Source of the DNA: Conidiobolus incongruus B7586
Taxonomy: Eukaryota; Entomophthoromycota; Entomophthoromycetes; Entomophthorales; Conidiobolaceae
Reading direction: 5' to 3'
Assembly: GCA_000697335.1 (NCBI GenBank)
Contig: JNEM01016606.1
Coordinates: forward strand, 1-21,254
DNA length: 21,254 nucleotides
Position 1 is the stretch's first letter. Every line of letters begins with the position of its first letter. Shown piece after piece: positions 1 through 9,859 of this stretch. Under the pieces are notes generated by a model, which worked only from the letters and a program-made list of their open reading frames with translations, did no database searches and was not told where the DNA came from. Both the position numbers and the translations under genes were made by a program.

Positions 1-399
1 AAATTAATATTATGACAATTTTATTATTTAATTAGTTTTATTTTACTTTAATATTTTTAAATAATTCATAAATAATTAAATAATAAAAATAAAATATTAA
101 AATAATTGGAATTACTTAATATTAATTTATAAAAAATTATAACTATATAATAATGAATTATTTTTTATCAAGCTATATAAAAATTATACAAAAAATTATT
201 AATTTTTTCAAAAATATTTTTAGGCTAAGTTGAATTAGATTATTATTTTATTTCATTTATTTTTTAATAATAATAATTTTATTATCAATTATTTTTTTTG
301 CAATTTAATATAATAAAATAATTTATAAATATAAGTTTTTTTTAATATAATTTAAATATACAATATTTAAACTTTTTTAAATAATTATAATAAAATAAA
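1..399. other. AT-rich intergenic DNA, no gene seen
   Basis: Almost pure A+T with homopolymer runs and no coding-like composition. I see no RNA gene, conserved motif or convincing exon. The left boundary of the repeat copy that starts near 400 is not sharp, so some of this stretch may be its more decayed upstream part. Confidence 0.6.
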
Positions 400-890
400 A
401 TAATAGAAATATTTATATCAAAATTGATAACTTTAAATAAAAGAGTAAGTAATTTTTTAGAGCTTAAATAGGGAAACATTAGTGGTAAATAATAGATTAC
501 CACAAAATTAAAGGAAATAAGGGGGTTAATTAAATTAGATGAAAATAGCTTATTATAAATTAAATTCTTCAAATAAAATAAATATCTCACAATTATCATA
601 ACTTAATACCTTTGTGAGTATTATGAAAAAAAACTTAGAGACTGAATATTTTTGAAAATAAAGATAAAAGGATATGTTTATTAGTTTGCTTATGGTAATT
701 TTATATTAGTTTCAATTGTGATTTTATAAATATATAGGCCTTATAGGCAGAAAATGATAAGTTTAACTAGTTTATGAAATAAGACACTCCTAATATAATT
801 TCTTATATTAGTATAATAACCAGAGTTTCTTGTATGATGGATATAATTATTTCCTATCAAAATAATCATAAATATATCATTTTATAATAA
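400..890 (+). repeat. Dispersed repeat family, copy A (decayed)
   Basis: This segment aligns by eye with the reverse complement of 9860-10300 over more than 400 bp, largely collinear and with few indels. Shared landmarks are a splice-acceptor-like T-rich tract with AG (about 450-460), the following AGCTTAAAYAGGGAA, then RCTACCACAAAAY-like, GTTTGCTTATG, TATATTAGTTTC and GAGTTTCTTG. After the acceptor both copies read a short C-terminal peptide: SLNRETLVVNNRLPQN then stop here, SLNRESPVINNRLPQN then stop in copy B. Most differences replace C with T or G with A relative to copy B, so this copy looks older or more heavily mutated. I do not recognise the family. It could be the 3' end of a duplicated gene family or of a non-autonomous mobile element. 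Outer boundaries are approximate. Confidence 0.8.
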
Positions 891-2296
891 TAACAAATAT
901 ATTAATTTAATATATTTAGACTTTATTTATTTAAAATTATATCAGAATAATATAAAATATACAAATATTATCAATTTAAAATTATATAAGGAAACTTTAT
1001 TTTTTTAATAATTACAATATATATATTGATTTTTAATATATATCAATAAAATAAGATATGAAATTAATATTATTATTATTATTAATCAAAAATTTTTAAA
1101 AATTAATGACTTACTAATCAGATTTAATATTTTTTTCGCAAAATTTATATAACCAAATATTCATCTATTAATTCAAAAAGTCAAAATATTAAAAATTAGG
1201 GAAATTGAATAGTTTAAATCATGAAATAACTGGTTAATTTATAAATATATATTTATTCATTAATATAAATTATTCAATATAAGAAAATGCAATATTTTTA
1301 ATATTAATTATTGTGTAAGCTAAATAACTATTTGTTAAATAATCGAAAGCTAAATAATATGCACTAAAAATATTTTAGAATAATTATGATTGATAATAAT
1401 ATTAAATTTTTAAATTAAATGTTTACTCTATGTTTTTTTTAATTAGTATTATATTAATTATAGTAGATAGTTAATTCTTATGACATTCTATAAAATTTCA
1501 TACAAAAGAAAAAAAACTTTTTTTGTAATATTTTAAATATAATTTTATATTTGTTTATATTAAATTCAAGAGATTAATATAATATAATTAGTTTAAATAA
1601 GGTATATATTAACAGTTTGAAGAATATATAAAGTTTGTTTAGCAAACTTTGATAATATGAAAAATCTATTAATTATTAAATAAGTAATAATTTTATTACT
1701 CTACAAAAACTAACCCAATCAAAAAAATATTATAAAGAAATATTTTTATCAAGATGTGTGAATTTTAATATACAATAAATTTGATTAATAAGGTCAATTA
1801 ATTCAAATATCAGTATTTTGTATTAATATATTGTTAAATTAATTATAATTTAAATTTGTATTCAATGATAGTTGACACTTTGTCAAAAAAGTGATTAATT
1901 TTCAAAATTACTAAGTATATTAAGATAAATCACTCTGTGATTAAATACCAAAAATAGCAAAATGTTACGTTGGATTAAAAATTGTAATAAAAATTCAATA
2001 TAAAATCAAATGAATGTTGAATTATTAAACTAAAATGCCCAAAATAAGTTGATTGTTTATTACAAAACAAATTATATACTAAGTGTGATCAAGTATACAT
2101 TCATTATCCATTAATGACAAAATTAATTTTCAACATAATTGTAAAGATAGTTAGTATAATATCGTTCTTTAAAAAAAGATATTTTTGCCAAGACGATATT
2201 AGAAAAAAATAATTCATGATTAATAATTGATATATGTTTTTGATTTTTATATTCTATAATTCCAAATTATATGATTATGTCAATGATTAACTTTAT
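890..2296. other. AT-rich intergenic DNA, no gene seen
   Basis: No open frame with protein-like composition and no RNA gene. A small hairpin (AAAGTTTG, 5-nt loop, CAAACTTT) lies near 1630-1650. A (TTA)n tract lies near 1070-1083. Nothing else stands out. Confidence 0.6.
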
Positions 2297-2503
2297 TCAA
2301 AGTAAGAAAATAAAATCACAATGCGAAATCTATGGATACTTAATACTTACAAATATATATTTTAAATTAAAAATTGTTTTTTATAATTATTCCACATATT
2401 TAATACTCACCTGAGCCAAATTATATTCTGTAAACAATTCTCTCACACATTCCACAAATTTTGAGGTTAATGATTTTAAAATATTAAATGATGTCGAGTT
2501 GCA
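2297..2503 (-). pseudogene. Coding-like island, possible 3' end of a spliced gene or relic
   Basis: On the minus strand, 2503-2411 is open for 31 codons and ends with good amino-acid composition (TSKFVECVRELFTEYNLAQ). It runs directly into a textbook donor, CAG|GTGAGT, at 2411/2410. An 81-nt intron-like stretch (2410-2330) ends in CCATAG. The next 10 codons (ISHCDFIFLL) then stop with TGA at 2297-2299, followed by an AATAAA. No ATG or usable acceptor precedes the island in frame: an in-frame TAA lies at 2504-2506. So it is either the remains of a gene or a real terminal exon pair whose upstream exon I cannot place. The plus strand is also open here for about 43 codons, so chance is possible. 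Family not recognised. Confidence 0.25.
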
Positions 2504-2832
2504 TTATGCAGATTTACAAAGCGCAACCCTACAGATGTCAAAATGATCCAGGTAAATAAAAAACCTTATCAATAATATGAACAATATATTATACTTGAAA
2601 ATTCTAATAAATATTTCATCATAAATTTATAATCCAATTTAACCTATTATAAATAATTTGAAAATTCAAATTTAAATTTTAAGTAATTTCCAAATATAAA
2701 AATGTAGGACTTGGCATTTCTAAAAGTAGATTAAATTAAATTAGATTTCAAATAATTTACTCAACATTTCTTATAAGTTTCAAACCTTTTTCGGGTCAAA
2801 AATTTTTTCTTAATAATTAAAATTTAAGCCAA

Positions 2833-2876
2833 TAATTAAATTGGTAGAGATGTAGACTTTATAGCGGTTTAACTCC
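2833..2876 (+). other. tRNA-like scrap with A-box and B-box resemblance
   Basis: TAATTAAATTGGTAGAG resembles the D-arm/A-box of a tRNA (TAGCTCAATTGGTAGAG). GTAGACTTTA resembles the 5' half of an anticodon arm. GGTTTAACTCCC resembles a TΨC/B-box (GGTTCGACTCC) with its CG changed to TA. The spacing is about 10-12 nt shorter than in a full tRNA, and no acceptor stem pairs. At best it is a degraded tRNA or SINE-head fragment, and it may be chance. Confidence 0.25.
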
Positions 2877-2949
2877 CTAAAAACTTTACATGATTATTAA
2901 GTCATAAATAATGCTGACTATTAAACTAAACTACGTGAATACTAATGGA

Positions 2950-3065
2950 TAATTGGTATTAATAATATATTGCAGAATTTTGATTTTCTTATTTCGATAC
3001 CAAGACTCATGAATAGCTTTGCAAAAATGTCATCTGATTCATATTTTATTAGATTAATAATCTTA
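2950..3065 (-). pseudogene. Coding-like island of unknown family
   Basis: A 41-codon minus-strand open frame runs without ATG between an upstream TAA and a downstream TAG. Its protein-like core includes ESDDIFAKLFMSLGIEIRKS. Local G+C is higher than in the flanks. It lies on the same strand as the island at 2297-2503, so both could belong to one decayed or spliced gene, but I could not find a consistent set of splice junctions. In DNA this AT-rich, 40-codon frames do occur by chance. No family recognised. Confidence 0.2.
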
Positions 3066-4137
3066 GTTTAAATAAAATTTATTCAACTATTTTCTCTCTA
3101 ATCACAATTAGAGTTTTGAAGTTAACAATAAAATTCAATTAAATTAAATTTATAATTTCATTCTAATATTTGTCAAATATATTAAACAATGATAAATAGA
3201 TAATTTAAATAGAATGTATTTTCAATAGCACCTAATATTAATTAGTAACCTTGCAATATTATAAATTCAATATATAATTTAGATTTATAATACAAATTTT
3301 GCAAACTTCAAAATCACAATTTCATTCAGACTGCGAAAAGGGTATAACAGGTAATTATTCTAATTCATTAATTGTAATTAAATCGATTCACTTAATATTG
3401 AAAATTTAGCCATAATAACGATATATATATATTAATCATAATAGATTTAAATATTTATTATATTAATTAAAATTTATAATATTTTATTAATTATCAGCCA
3501 AATAAATTTTTAAAATTAAAATTAATTATTATATTAAATAATATAAAATTTGTTTTTGATTAAAAAAATTATAATATGAATATGTATATATATATATTAA
3601 ACAATTTAGAGTTACAACCTCAAGTTTCATAATAGTTAAATTAGTATCAGTATATTAATTAAAATTTATCAAATTATTATTTATATCAACTTAAAATATT
3701 CAAAATTATTAAACTGTATAAAAAATTTTTACTCAATTGAGGAATTAAATTATATATTCTAATAATAAAAACAAAAATAAATAATCCTGAGCCAATATAA
3801 TCAATTGCCAAGACTTGTAGCAGAACAGATTTGAATCAAAATGTTAATTATAGAATGTTCTTGATGATTTAATAATAAAATTAATTAAATTCATTAAACA
3901 ATTCAACTATTTTATTTATAAAATTTTACAATTTATTAAATTAATAGTATTAAGTTATAATAATAAGACGATTATATTTTAATGGTCTTTTTATTATTAT
4001 TATTATGACGGTGATTTGCAAGTTATAAATAATGTAAACTTTTGATTATTGGTATATTAAAAATAATTAATTGGAAATTTTGGATTGAAGTGAAGACTCA
4101 TTACACTAATCAATCATTAAAATGGAATTACTATCAA
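3066..4137. other. Intergenic DNA, no confident gene
   Basis: Mostly AT-rich. Two weak minus-strand frames occur. One is about 24 codons near 3290-3366. The other is hydrophobic, about 48 codons near 3670-3830, and crosses an intron-like TTGGCTCAG acceptor sequence. Neither has a start codon or a recognisable domain. A (TTA)n tract lies at about 3990-4005. The 3' flank of the mannosyltransferase gene occupies the right edge. Confidence 0.5.
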
Positions 4138-5895
4138 CTAGTTTCGGGATTGGATTTCGTTGTTAAAAGTTTTGTAATATTCAGATGCTAAGCGTATGAC
4201 AGACTTCGTATGCTTATCCAGAGTAGATATCGTTCTATTTTCAGCTTGATCCAATCTGAACCAATTGGAGTTGGGAATATGATTCCAAGTACCTGGCTCC
4301 TGAGCGTAATGGGTCATGACTGCTAAAACATCGGAACTTTGATGCTTGTCCATCAAAATACCCCCATTGAACCAGAAGGGTTCATGATCATAATCAAAAT
4401 GCAACATTTGGGTTGAGAGGAGGAAATAGTTTTTAGAACTGTAATTGTGTTCCAGGGGTTCTGAAACCTTGGGTGCCTCTTCTGAGTAAGCTAAGGTACC
4501 ATCCCCAATAGCCCCAGGGAGGTAAGGTCCCCAGGTGTAGTTAGCGTTGACCATTTCAAAACCGAGCCAAAATGTCTCCTTGTCACCATGCACCTTAGTG
4601 TAGGTAACCAAATCTCTCTCCAATTTGTTATTCAAAGCACAGATGGCAAGAGTAGGAATGAAGTGCATGCGTTTGTTGATGAGGACAACACCAGAGTCCT
4701 GTTCGTTGTGAGACTTGGCATTGAGATATCTAGAATCCATCAATCTAGTGGGAAGAGGATATTTACCAGCCTTCATTCTCTCGATGTTGGTAGGATTGTA
4801 ATCGATATAAGTATCAGGTGAAATGAAAGACAAGGCCCATTCAATATCATCTTCAGAAGGATGCCAGAAAGTACGATCATGATAAAACAAAGCGCCAGAT
4901 TGAATATATTCGGGTTGTTCAAATAATTTGTCAGGACTTTTTAAGAATAAAACATCAGCATCCATTAAAACAACCTGCTCAGCAGGTGTAGCAAGGAGGG
5001 AAAAAGCCTTGACTGACCAACCTTCCAACTTCAAAATATCGTTATTGAGGTGTTTGGTGATGTCCATAGTATATACACCAGTAGCAATGTTGAATAAGAA
5101 TTTGCGATTCTCAGGACTTAGATCTCTTTCACCAATGTAAATTAAATAAATGGGGATTTTTGAGTGGTGAATATCGCGAATGGTGCGGATCAAAGTGGAT
5201 ACCATGCTGACATATTTGTTACTTACACCAATCACAATGGCTTTGCTATTGGGTTTGAAGGAGGTGTAAAGTTGAGAAAGTGTGGGATAATTTACCTGAG
5301 CCCATCCAAAGAGCTTTTGCTCCATAGTGGAGAAAGTTTGCAGGAAGGTGAAGTAAGCCTTCTGCATATCAGGACTTGAGGCGGGATCATTCATGACAAA
5401 ATGTACAAGTTCCGATAGTCTTTCATTAAAAGCTTGAGTGCGATTCTCGTGAGGCATAATGGTATCGGACTGGATAATGTCCAAATACATTTCCCAGTAT
5501 TTTTTGTATGCATTAACCTTTTTAGATAATAAATTAAAATCTTTAATCTTGTCTAACTGATCCGAGTTTTCAAAGTATTTCAAAGGATTATGACGAGTAT
5601 TTAACATAGGCATTAATTTTCTATGGAATGAAAGGATAATTCTATCCTGATCTAAGTGTTGCGTTTTAATATTTTGAGTCGACTCAGGCAAATATACATC
5701 AGCTGAATTCGAAGGTGAATATTGGACATAGTATGCTGCAAAACGGTTCTCCGTTTTGAAATTTGCTAGTGATCCCGTTGTGCTAAGTCTGACATCTTCT
5801 TTGTGGTTAACATTAATTAGTAAGTGGAAGGTGAGGAATATAAACAAAATAGCCCAAGGTAGAAGATAAAAATAATTGCGAATTTTGTAAATCAT
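4138..5895 (-). CDS. Mnn1-like alpha-1,3-mannosyltransferase (GT71)
   Basis: A 585-aa intronless gene with ATG at 5895 and TAG at 4138-4140. Seen: a short cytosolic N-terminus, then one hydrophobic anchor at about residues 8-27 (YFYLLPWAILFIFL...), giving type II Golgi topology. A variable stem follows to about 215. The catalytic domain starts near residue 218 (KAIVIGVSNKYVSMVSTLIR). The nucleotide-sugar/Mn-binding DxD motif is VVLMDADVLFL (D312, D314). The family-typical acceptor-side block GDKETFWLGFE is at about 437-446, and LHFDYDHEPFWFNGG lies near the C-terminus. Known: GT71 enzymes (yeast Mnn1 and relatives) use GDP-mannose to add terminal alpha-1,3-mannose to N- and O-glycans in the Golgi. 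The exact linkage made here is inferred. Length and domain order are normal and nothing looks broken. G+C is clearly higher than the flanks. Several short open frames on the opposite strand within it are shadows. Confidence 0.95.
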   Translation of the reverse strand: MIYKIRNYFYLLPWAILFIFLTFHLLINVNHKEDVRLSTTGSLANFKTENRFAAYYVQYSPSNSADVYLPESTQNIKTQHLDQDRIILSFHRKLMPMLNTRHNPLKYFENSDQLDKIKDFNLLSKKVNAYKKYWEMYLDIIQSDTIMPHENRTQAFNERLSELVHFVMNDPASSPDMQKAYFTFLQTFSTMEQKLFGWAQVNYPTLSQLYTSFKPNSKAIVIGVSNKYVSMVSTLIRTIRDIHHSKIPIYLIYIGERDLSPENRKFLFNIATGVYTMDITKHLNNDILKLEGWSVKAFSLLATPAEQVVLMDADVLFLKSPDKLFEQPEYIQSGALFYHDRTFWHPSEDDIEWALSFISPDTYIDYNPTNIERMKAGKYPLPTRLMDSRYLNAKSHNEQDSGVVLINKRMHFIPTLAICALNNKLERDLVTYTKVHGDKETFWLGFEMVNANYTWGPYLPGAIGDGTLAYSEEAPKVSEPLEHNYSSKNYFLLSTQMLHFDYDHEPFWFNGGILMDKHQSSDVLAVMTHYAQEPGTWNHIPNSNWFRLDQAENRTISTLDKHTKSVIRLASEYYKTFNNEIQSRN

Positions 5896-6560
5896 ATTTG
5901 GGATAAAAAAATATTAATTAAAGAGATATGCGGAAGTTATATATTGGTTGAGTATTCAATAAAATTTGTTTTGAATCATATATTAATATTGATAAAGATA
6001 TGGGAATAGTTACAATATTCCGTTGAATTTATCAACAAATGATCAATATGGGGTAAAATAGAGCGGTGGGGACCAGCAAGAGTGAATATGCTTATGTGTT
6101 TTAGGTGAGGGACAGGAATTGAAAATATCTAAAATTCGTTTTATTTCATTTGGGAAATTTATCGAGTATTTATACCTTTTTTTATTCTATAACTAATCTT
6201 CAGTGATTCACTAAATATTCGTGATTTAACAATGAGTGGTAAGTTGAATTTAGGAAATAGAGGCAACCTGGATATGATTGGACGGCGATTCGGCATTTCA
6301 CACACACTTTCAGACATTTCAAAAGTGACTCTGATTGGCTGATTGAAGTGAGGGTAGGGGTTGAGTGTTTGAAGTGAAAGGATGAGAGTGTGATAAGATT
6401 GCGAATTGTTTACGAATTGTTGATAGTTAACCAAATTGAATCTCTCACAGCAATTAATCCTTTTATTACACAAATATTATTATTGATCCAATAACTCATC
6501 CACTCCCTGTTCATTGGCCCAAAACTTTACTAATTTTTTCTACTAATTCCTGACAATTCA
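5896..6560 (-). promoter_or_regulatory. CCAAT-rich upstream region of the GT71 gene
   Basis: Minus-strand CCAAT pentamers occur at 5943-5947 (fused to a TATATAA at 5937-5943, about 45 bp before the ATG), 6277-6281, 6334-6338 (CCAATCAG) and 6513-6517. A plus-strand CCAAT lies at 6488-6492. The 6060-6520 stretch is richer in G+C than ordinary intergenic DNA here and has CACTT/CACAC-like runs. CCAAT is the binding core of the fungal Hap2/3/5 complex, but use of these sites is inference. The 104-codon minus-strand frame at 6159-6473 falls inside this region; I treat it as non-coding (no domain, low-complexity composition). Confidence 0.4.
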
Positions 6561-6642
6561 GATTATCTAAAGTGTAATTTTAATAAATTTAAAGTTTGAG
6601 CATTCTGAGTATTAAGTTGATTAGTGTGTTTCACTCATTCAA

Positions 6643-6988
6643 ATGTCCTCGGAAGTATATGTTACTTTAAAATACATCAGTTATGGTAAGAAAAGACCAT
6701 AAGAATTATCTTGACTAATGAAGTATCGTTGAAAAGCAGTCAATTTATCTATATTGAATAATTAATGTTAAACGAAGTAGAAGAATCATATAACTTAAAA
6801 TTTTGCCTAATTTCATCTGATACTTATACTATTAATTAGTAGTAATTTCATTGAAATTCTAGTAAAAAGAATCGTTTTGATTAGTACAAATATATTACAT
6901 TGGAGTCATTTCTTTCATATTAAACTGGATTTGTACCACTAAACATTGTCTTCTATCAATGTTCAAAAAATTAAAATTGGGTGGTTAA
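6643..6988 (+). CDS. Possible small two-exon membrane protein, unknown
   Basis: Exon 1 (6643-6685) reads MSSEVYVTLKYISY plus one base and ends at a strong donor, G|GTAAGA. A 199-nt intron-like stretch ends in TTTTGATTAG. Exon 2 (6885-6988) restores phase and stays open for 33 codons to TAA (VQIYYIGVISFILNWICTTK...). This would give a 48-aa protein with one membrane segment (about residues 16-33) and a lysine-rich C-terminus. It would be transcribed away from the GT71 gene across the CCAAT-rich region. The junction phase match and donor quality favour it. Its short length, lack of homology I can name, and overlap with a tentative repeat copy on its right count against it. Confidence 0.3.
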
Positions 6989-7090
6989 ACTCATAGGAGT
7001 CAAACACACCAGTCTTATCTAATCCTATCTAAAACCAAATTGGAAGCTAGGAGTTTACTAAATTCGATTAATTCATTATTTATCCAAGTC
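6940..7090 (+). repeat. Tentative partial third copy (C) of the dispersed repeat
   Basis: Blocks shared with the reverse complement of copy B appear in the same order and at similar spacing: TTAAAC, AGGA/AGGGA, CACCAGT, and the 14-mer GAGTTTACTAAATT. The distance from CACCAGT to GGAGTTT is about 43 nt here and 46 nt in copy B. The matching frame keeps an LN..ES..PV..N pattern like LNRESPVINN of copy B. Similarity fades downstream, so the match is suggestive rather than firm. Confidence 0.4.
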
Positions 7091-8393
7091 AAGATCAATT
7101 ATTATAAATGATATTAACATAAAAAATAATTTATTATAGTTTAAATGATGATTATTAATTCTGTTTAATTGTATTATAATTTTATTTGATCAATTAAGAT
7201 CAATTGAACTCTTGTTAATTTTTAATTTGAGAAGAAAAAACCATATCAATTAATTGAGGTATGCCACGTGATTTTGATAAATTTAATTTTTTATTAGCAA
7301 ATCAAAAAATTGATGGATTTTGAATATATTCAATTGGATCAGAAGAGGTGAATTATAACAAATAGTTATTAAATGCATATTAGGCGTCTATTATACATTT
7401 GAAAATGGAATAATAGTTCATTAATATTTTTCATTTTTAAAAGTTCTAATATTTAGATTGATGAACTCATACACTTGTAAATTGTATTTAATATGTAAAA
7501 GAGTATAAATAGGCATTTTTCTTTAACAAAAATAATAGTGAATCTTATACTCTAACATTTTATAACATTCAACTTATAAGCGTAAATTTTTACCAAAAAA
7601 GTGATTAAATCAGTAAAAGAATAAAACACTTTGATAAATGTTGAAAATATTAAAAAAAATTTATTAATATTGTATTTTATTGAAAAATAAATTTAAAAAT
7701 AATATATTTTGAAGTTTTTTAAGTGATATACTTTCAAAATATGTATTTAAGAAAAAAAATTATTGAGGAAAATTCTGAATTAAGATAAATGTAACAAAAA
7801 CTTTTCATTGAGAACCATTATATTTGGAATACAATGTGAATTCATTGAATTGCTGGGTAAATGTATAAAATGTTATGATGCTTTTTTGATAATGCTATTA
7901 CAGTCTTGCATTGTTATTAACGATTTAACAATTTTAAAAATACTTGAACGATTCAGTAATTTTAGATAATATAGACAATGCATTAAAAATTAGTATATCA
8001 TAATTTTTTATATGGTTTGGTAAAAAATAAGTGTAGAAAATTTTATTCCCGTGTTAAATACCAAATGTTTCTAAAATTCTCATCATTAAATCATTAATCT
8101 GGTAATAAGGAAATATACAATATTATAAACTAAAGTTTAAAAACACTCAAACTTTGGATTATTTTGACAAATAATATATTTCCAATCAAGCTAAAAATCG
8201 AAAAATGCACCAAATTTTGATCCAAATCACAATGTATGCTATACTCTAGATCCAACTATTACAATATTTAATAATAAAGAAAAAAATATAATTTCACTAA
8301 AATCATAAAAAAATAAATAAAACTACTAATTTATATGCATTAGAATTATCTCAATTGTTTTCAAATAATTATTTAATATGTTATTATAGTTAT
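7090..8393. other. AT-rich intergenic DNA, no gene seen
   Basis: No convincing coding region or RNA gene. A 20-codon ATG frame at 7261 (MPRDFDKFNFLLANQKIDGF) is noted but is too short to call. Confidence 0.55.
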
Positions 8394-8498
8394 TTACATT
8401 AATATTTCTATCAATTTATGGGGGGAATAAATCAAACCAACCGCAAATATGCAGAATATCACCACCTCTAAGAACCACAAATTTACCTTACTATTCTG
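8394..8498 (-). other. Coding-like island with one membrane segment
   Basis: A minus-strand frame of 34 codons follows an acceptor-like CAATAG and ends in TAA at 8394-8396. It reads QNSKVNLWFLEVVIFCIFAV and continues into a lysine-containing tail, so it would be a hydrophobic segment near a C-terminus. Local G+C is raised. There is no start codon and I found no matching upstream exon. It may be a terminal exon, a relic or chance. Confidence 0.2.
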
Positions 8499-8499
8499 C

Positions 8500-9859
8500 T
8501 ATTGATTCATTTCATAATTATCAATTTAAAAGTTTATTCAAAATGCTCCATTCTAATTTCAATATCCTAAAATTTTGGAATATATATATTCAATTTGAAT
8601 ATAATTTTGTTAATTTGAGTTAATAAAAATTAAATTTCACTTTATTAAAATATAATTAATTTAGGTAAAATGAAAAAAAGATGTTAATTTAAATATAATC
8701 AAATTCATAATTTATCTAAATTCACAGATTTTTGAAGTTTTCAAAGATTATAATAATTGATGTTAAATATCATATAGATTATTCTTTAATTATACTTTTT
8801 TAAGCTTATTGATTTGAAAATATATTTAATAAAAAAATTATTTTATTAAATTATTTAAAGTCAATTATTCTAATTTTTATATTGATTTATTAAATAATAA
8901 AATTCTTTTTTTAAAAAAAATATCAAAGATAATATTAGCATAATTTCTCAACTAATTATTATTTTAATACCCCAAAAAATAAAATTGATATTAAAAGTTA
9001 ACGGTTAGATCCATTAAATTATGGGTAGTAATTTACCTTGATTATCCTCTGTGACCGATTACATCAAAGCATTGAAATTATAAATAGTGGTGTATTAATA
9101 ATGATAGTGTTTCATTTTAACCATGTTGCAATATTTTTAATTAGAATTTTATGAAATGTATTTTGTTAAAGCTTTCAATACAAAGTGCATGCCATAAAAA
9201 TGTAAAATACAATAAATATAATAAATTGAGTATTAGTTTTATTTTCGAAATTTTTAAAGTTTACTGATATAAAGTATTGTCTGAGGTTATTATAATCAAG
9301 TTCTAATTGTAAATTTAAATTTTTTGTCAAATAATTGAAAATATTATGGTGTTAGGCTTGCATCAATCATAATGGTATAATAACTTAAAATGGTACAATA
9401 GTATATATTATTATTTATTAACATCTTTCAAACTTCACATGTAATTATTAATGCCAAGAATTCAATCCACACAACTTGTATTCATTTTACCAATTGACTC
9501 TATTCAATGTTTTACTACTCCAATGAAGAGCTGATATCAAATCTTGTCAATGTTTTCAACTATTTTTAGTACATTAACTCAACTACCAAACATCCATTTT
9601 ATACAAAATGGAGACAGATTTTTTATCAATTTATATAAAAGATGAAATATGCACGTTATAATATGAATGAATTAAAAAAATATGAAATTGGTATATGATT
9701 ATTACTAATATTTGTGAATATAACATTTTTACAAATATAGAGTCATTTTATTAGTTTTAAACTGGTATTAAATTGAATGATATTTAATATTACTATATAT
9801 ACTTTATATACTTAAATATAATAAATTAGATTTTAAAAGAATAAATATTTTGTAATAAA
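8500..9859. other. AT-rich intergenic DNA with weak coding-like traces
   Basis: No gene can be supported. A plus-strand frame at about 9422-9640 has unusually protein-like stretches (YSNEELISNLVNVFNYF, then YINSTTKHPFYTKWRQIF) interrupted by stops, suggesting an old coding remnant of unknown family. A very short minus-strand FDVIGHRG near 9045-9070 is too small to interpret. Confidence 0.45.

Noticed and set aside
342-599. 85-codon minus-strand ORF with ATG
   Set aside because: Made almost wholly of A/T codons (I, L, F, K, N, Y), no domain, and it lies antisense across repeat copy A, whose shared exon reads on the other strand.
4588-5379. Plus-strand ORFs of 70-77 codons inside the GT71 gene
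   Set aside because: Antisense shadows of a clearly conserved coding sequence.
6159-6473. 104-codon minus-strand ORF upstream of the GT71 gene
   Set aside because: No recognisable domain or signal. It overlaps CCAAT motifs in the likely promoter, and its G+C and composition do not resemble the real genes.
9045-9070. FDVIGHRG on the minus strand, resembling a glycerophosphodiesterase active-site motif
   Set aside because: Only eleven codons lie between stops, with no other part of the domain nearby. A short motif by chance is more likely.
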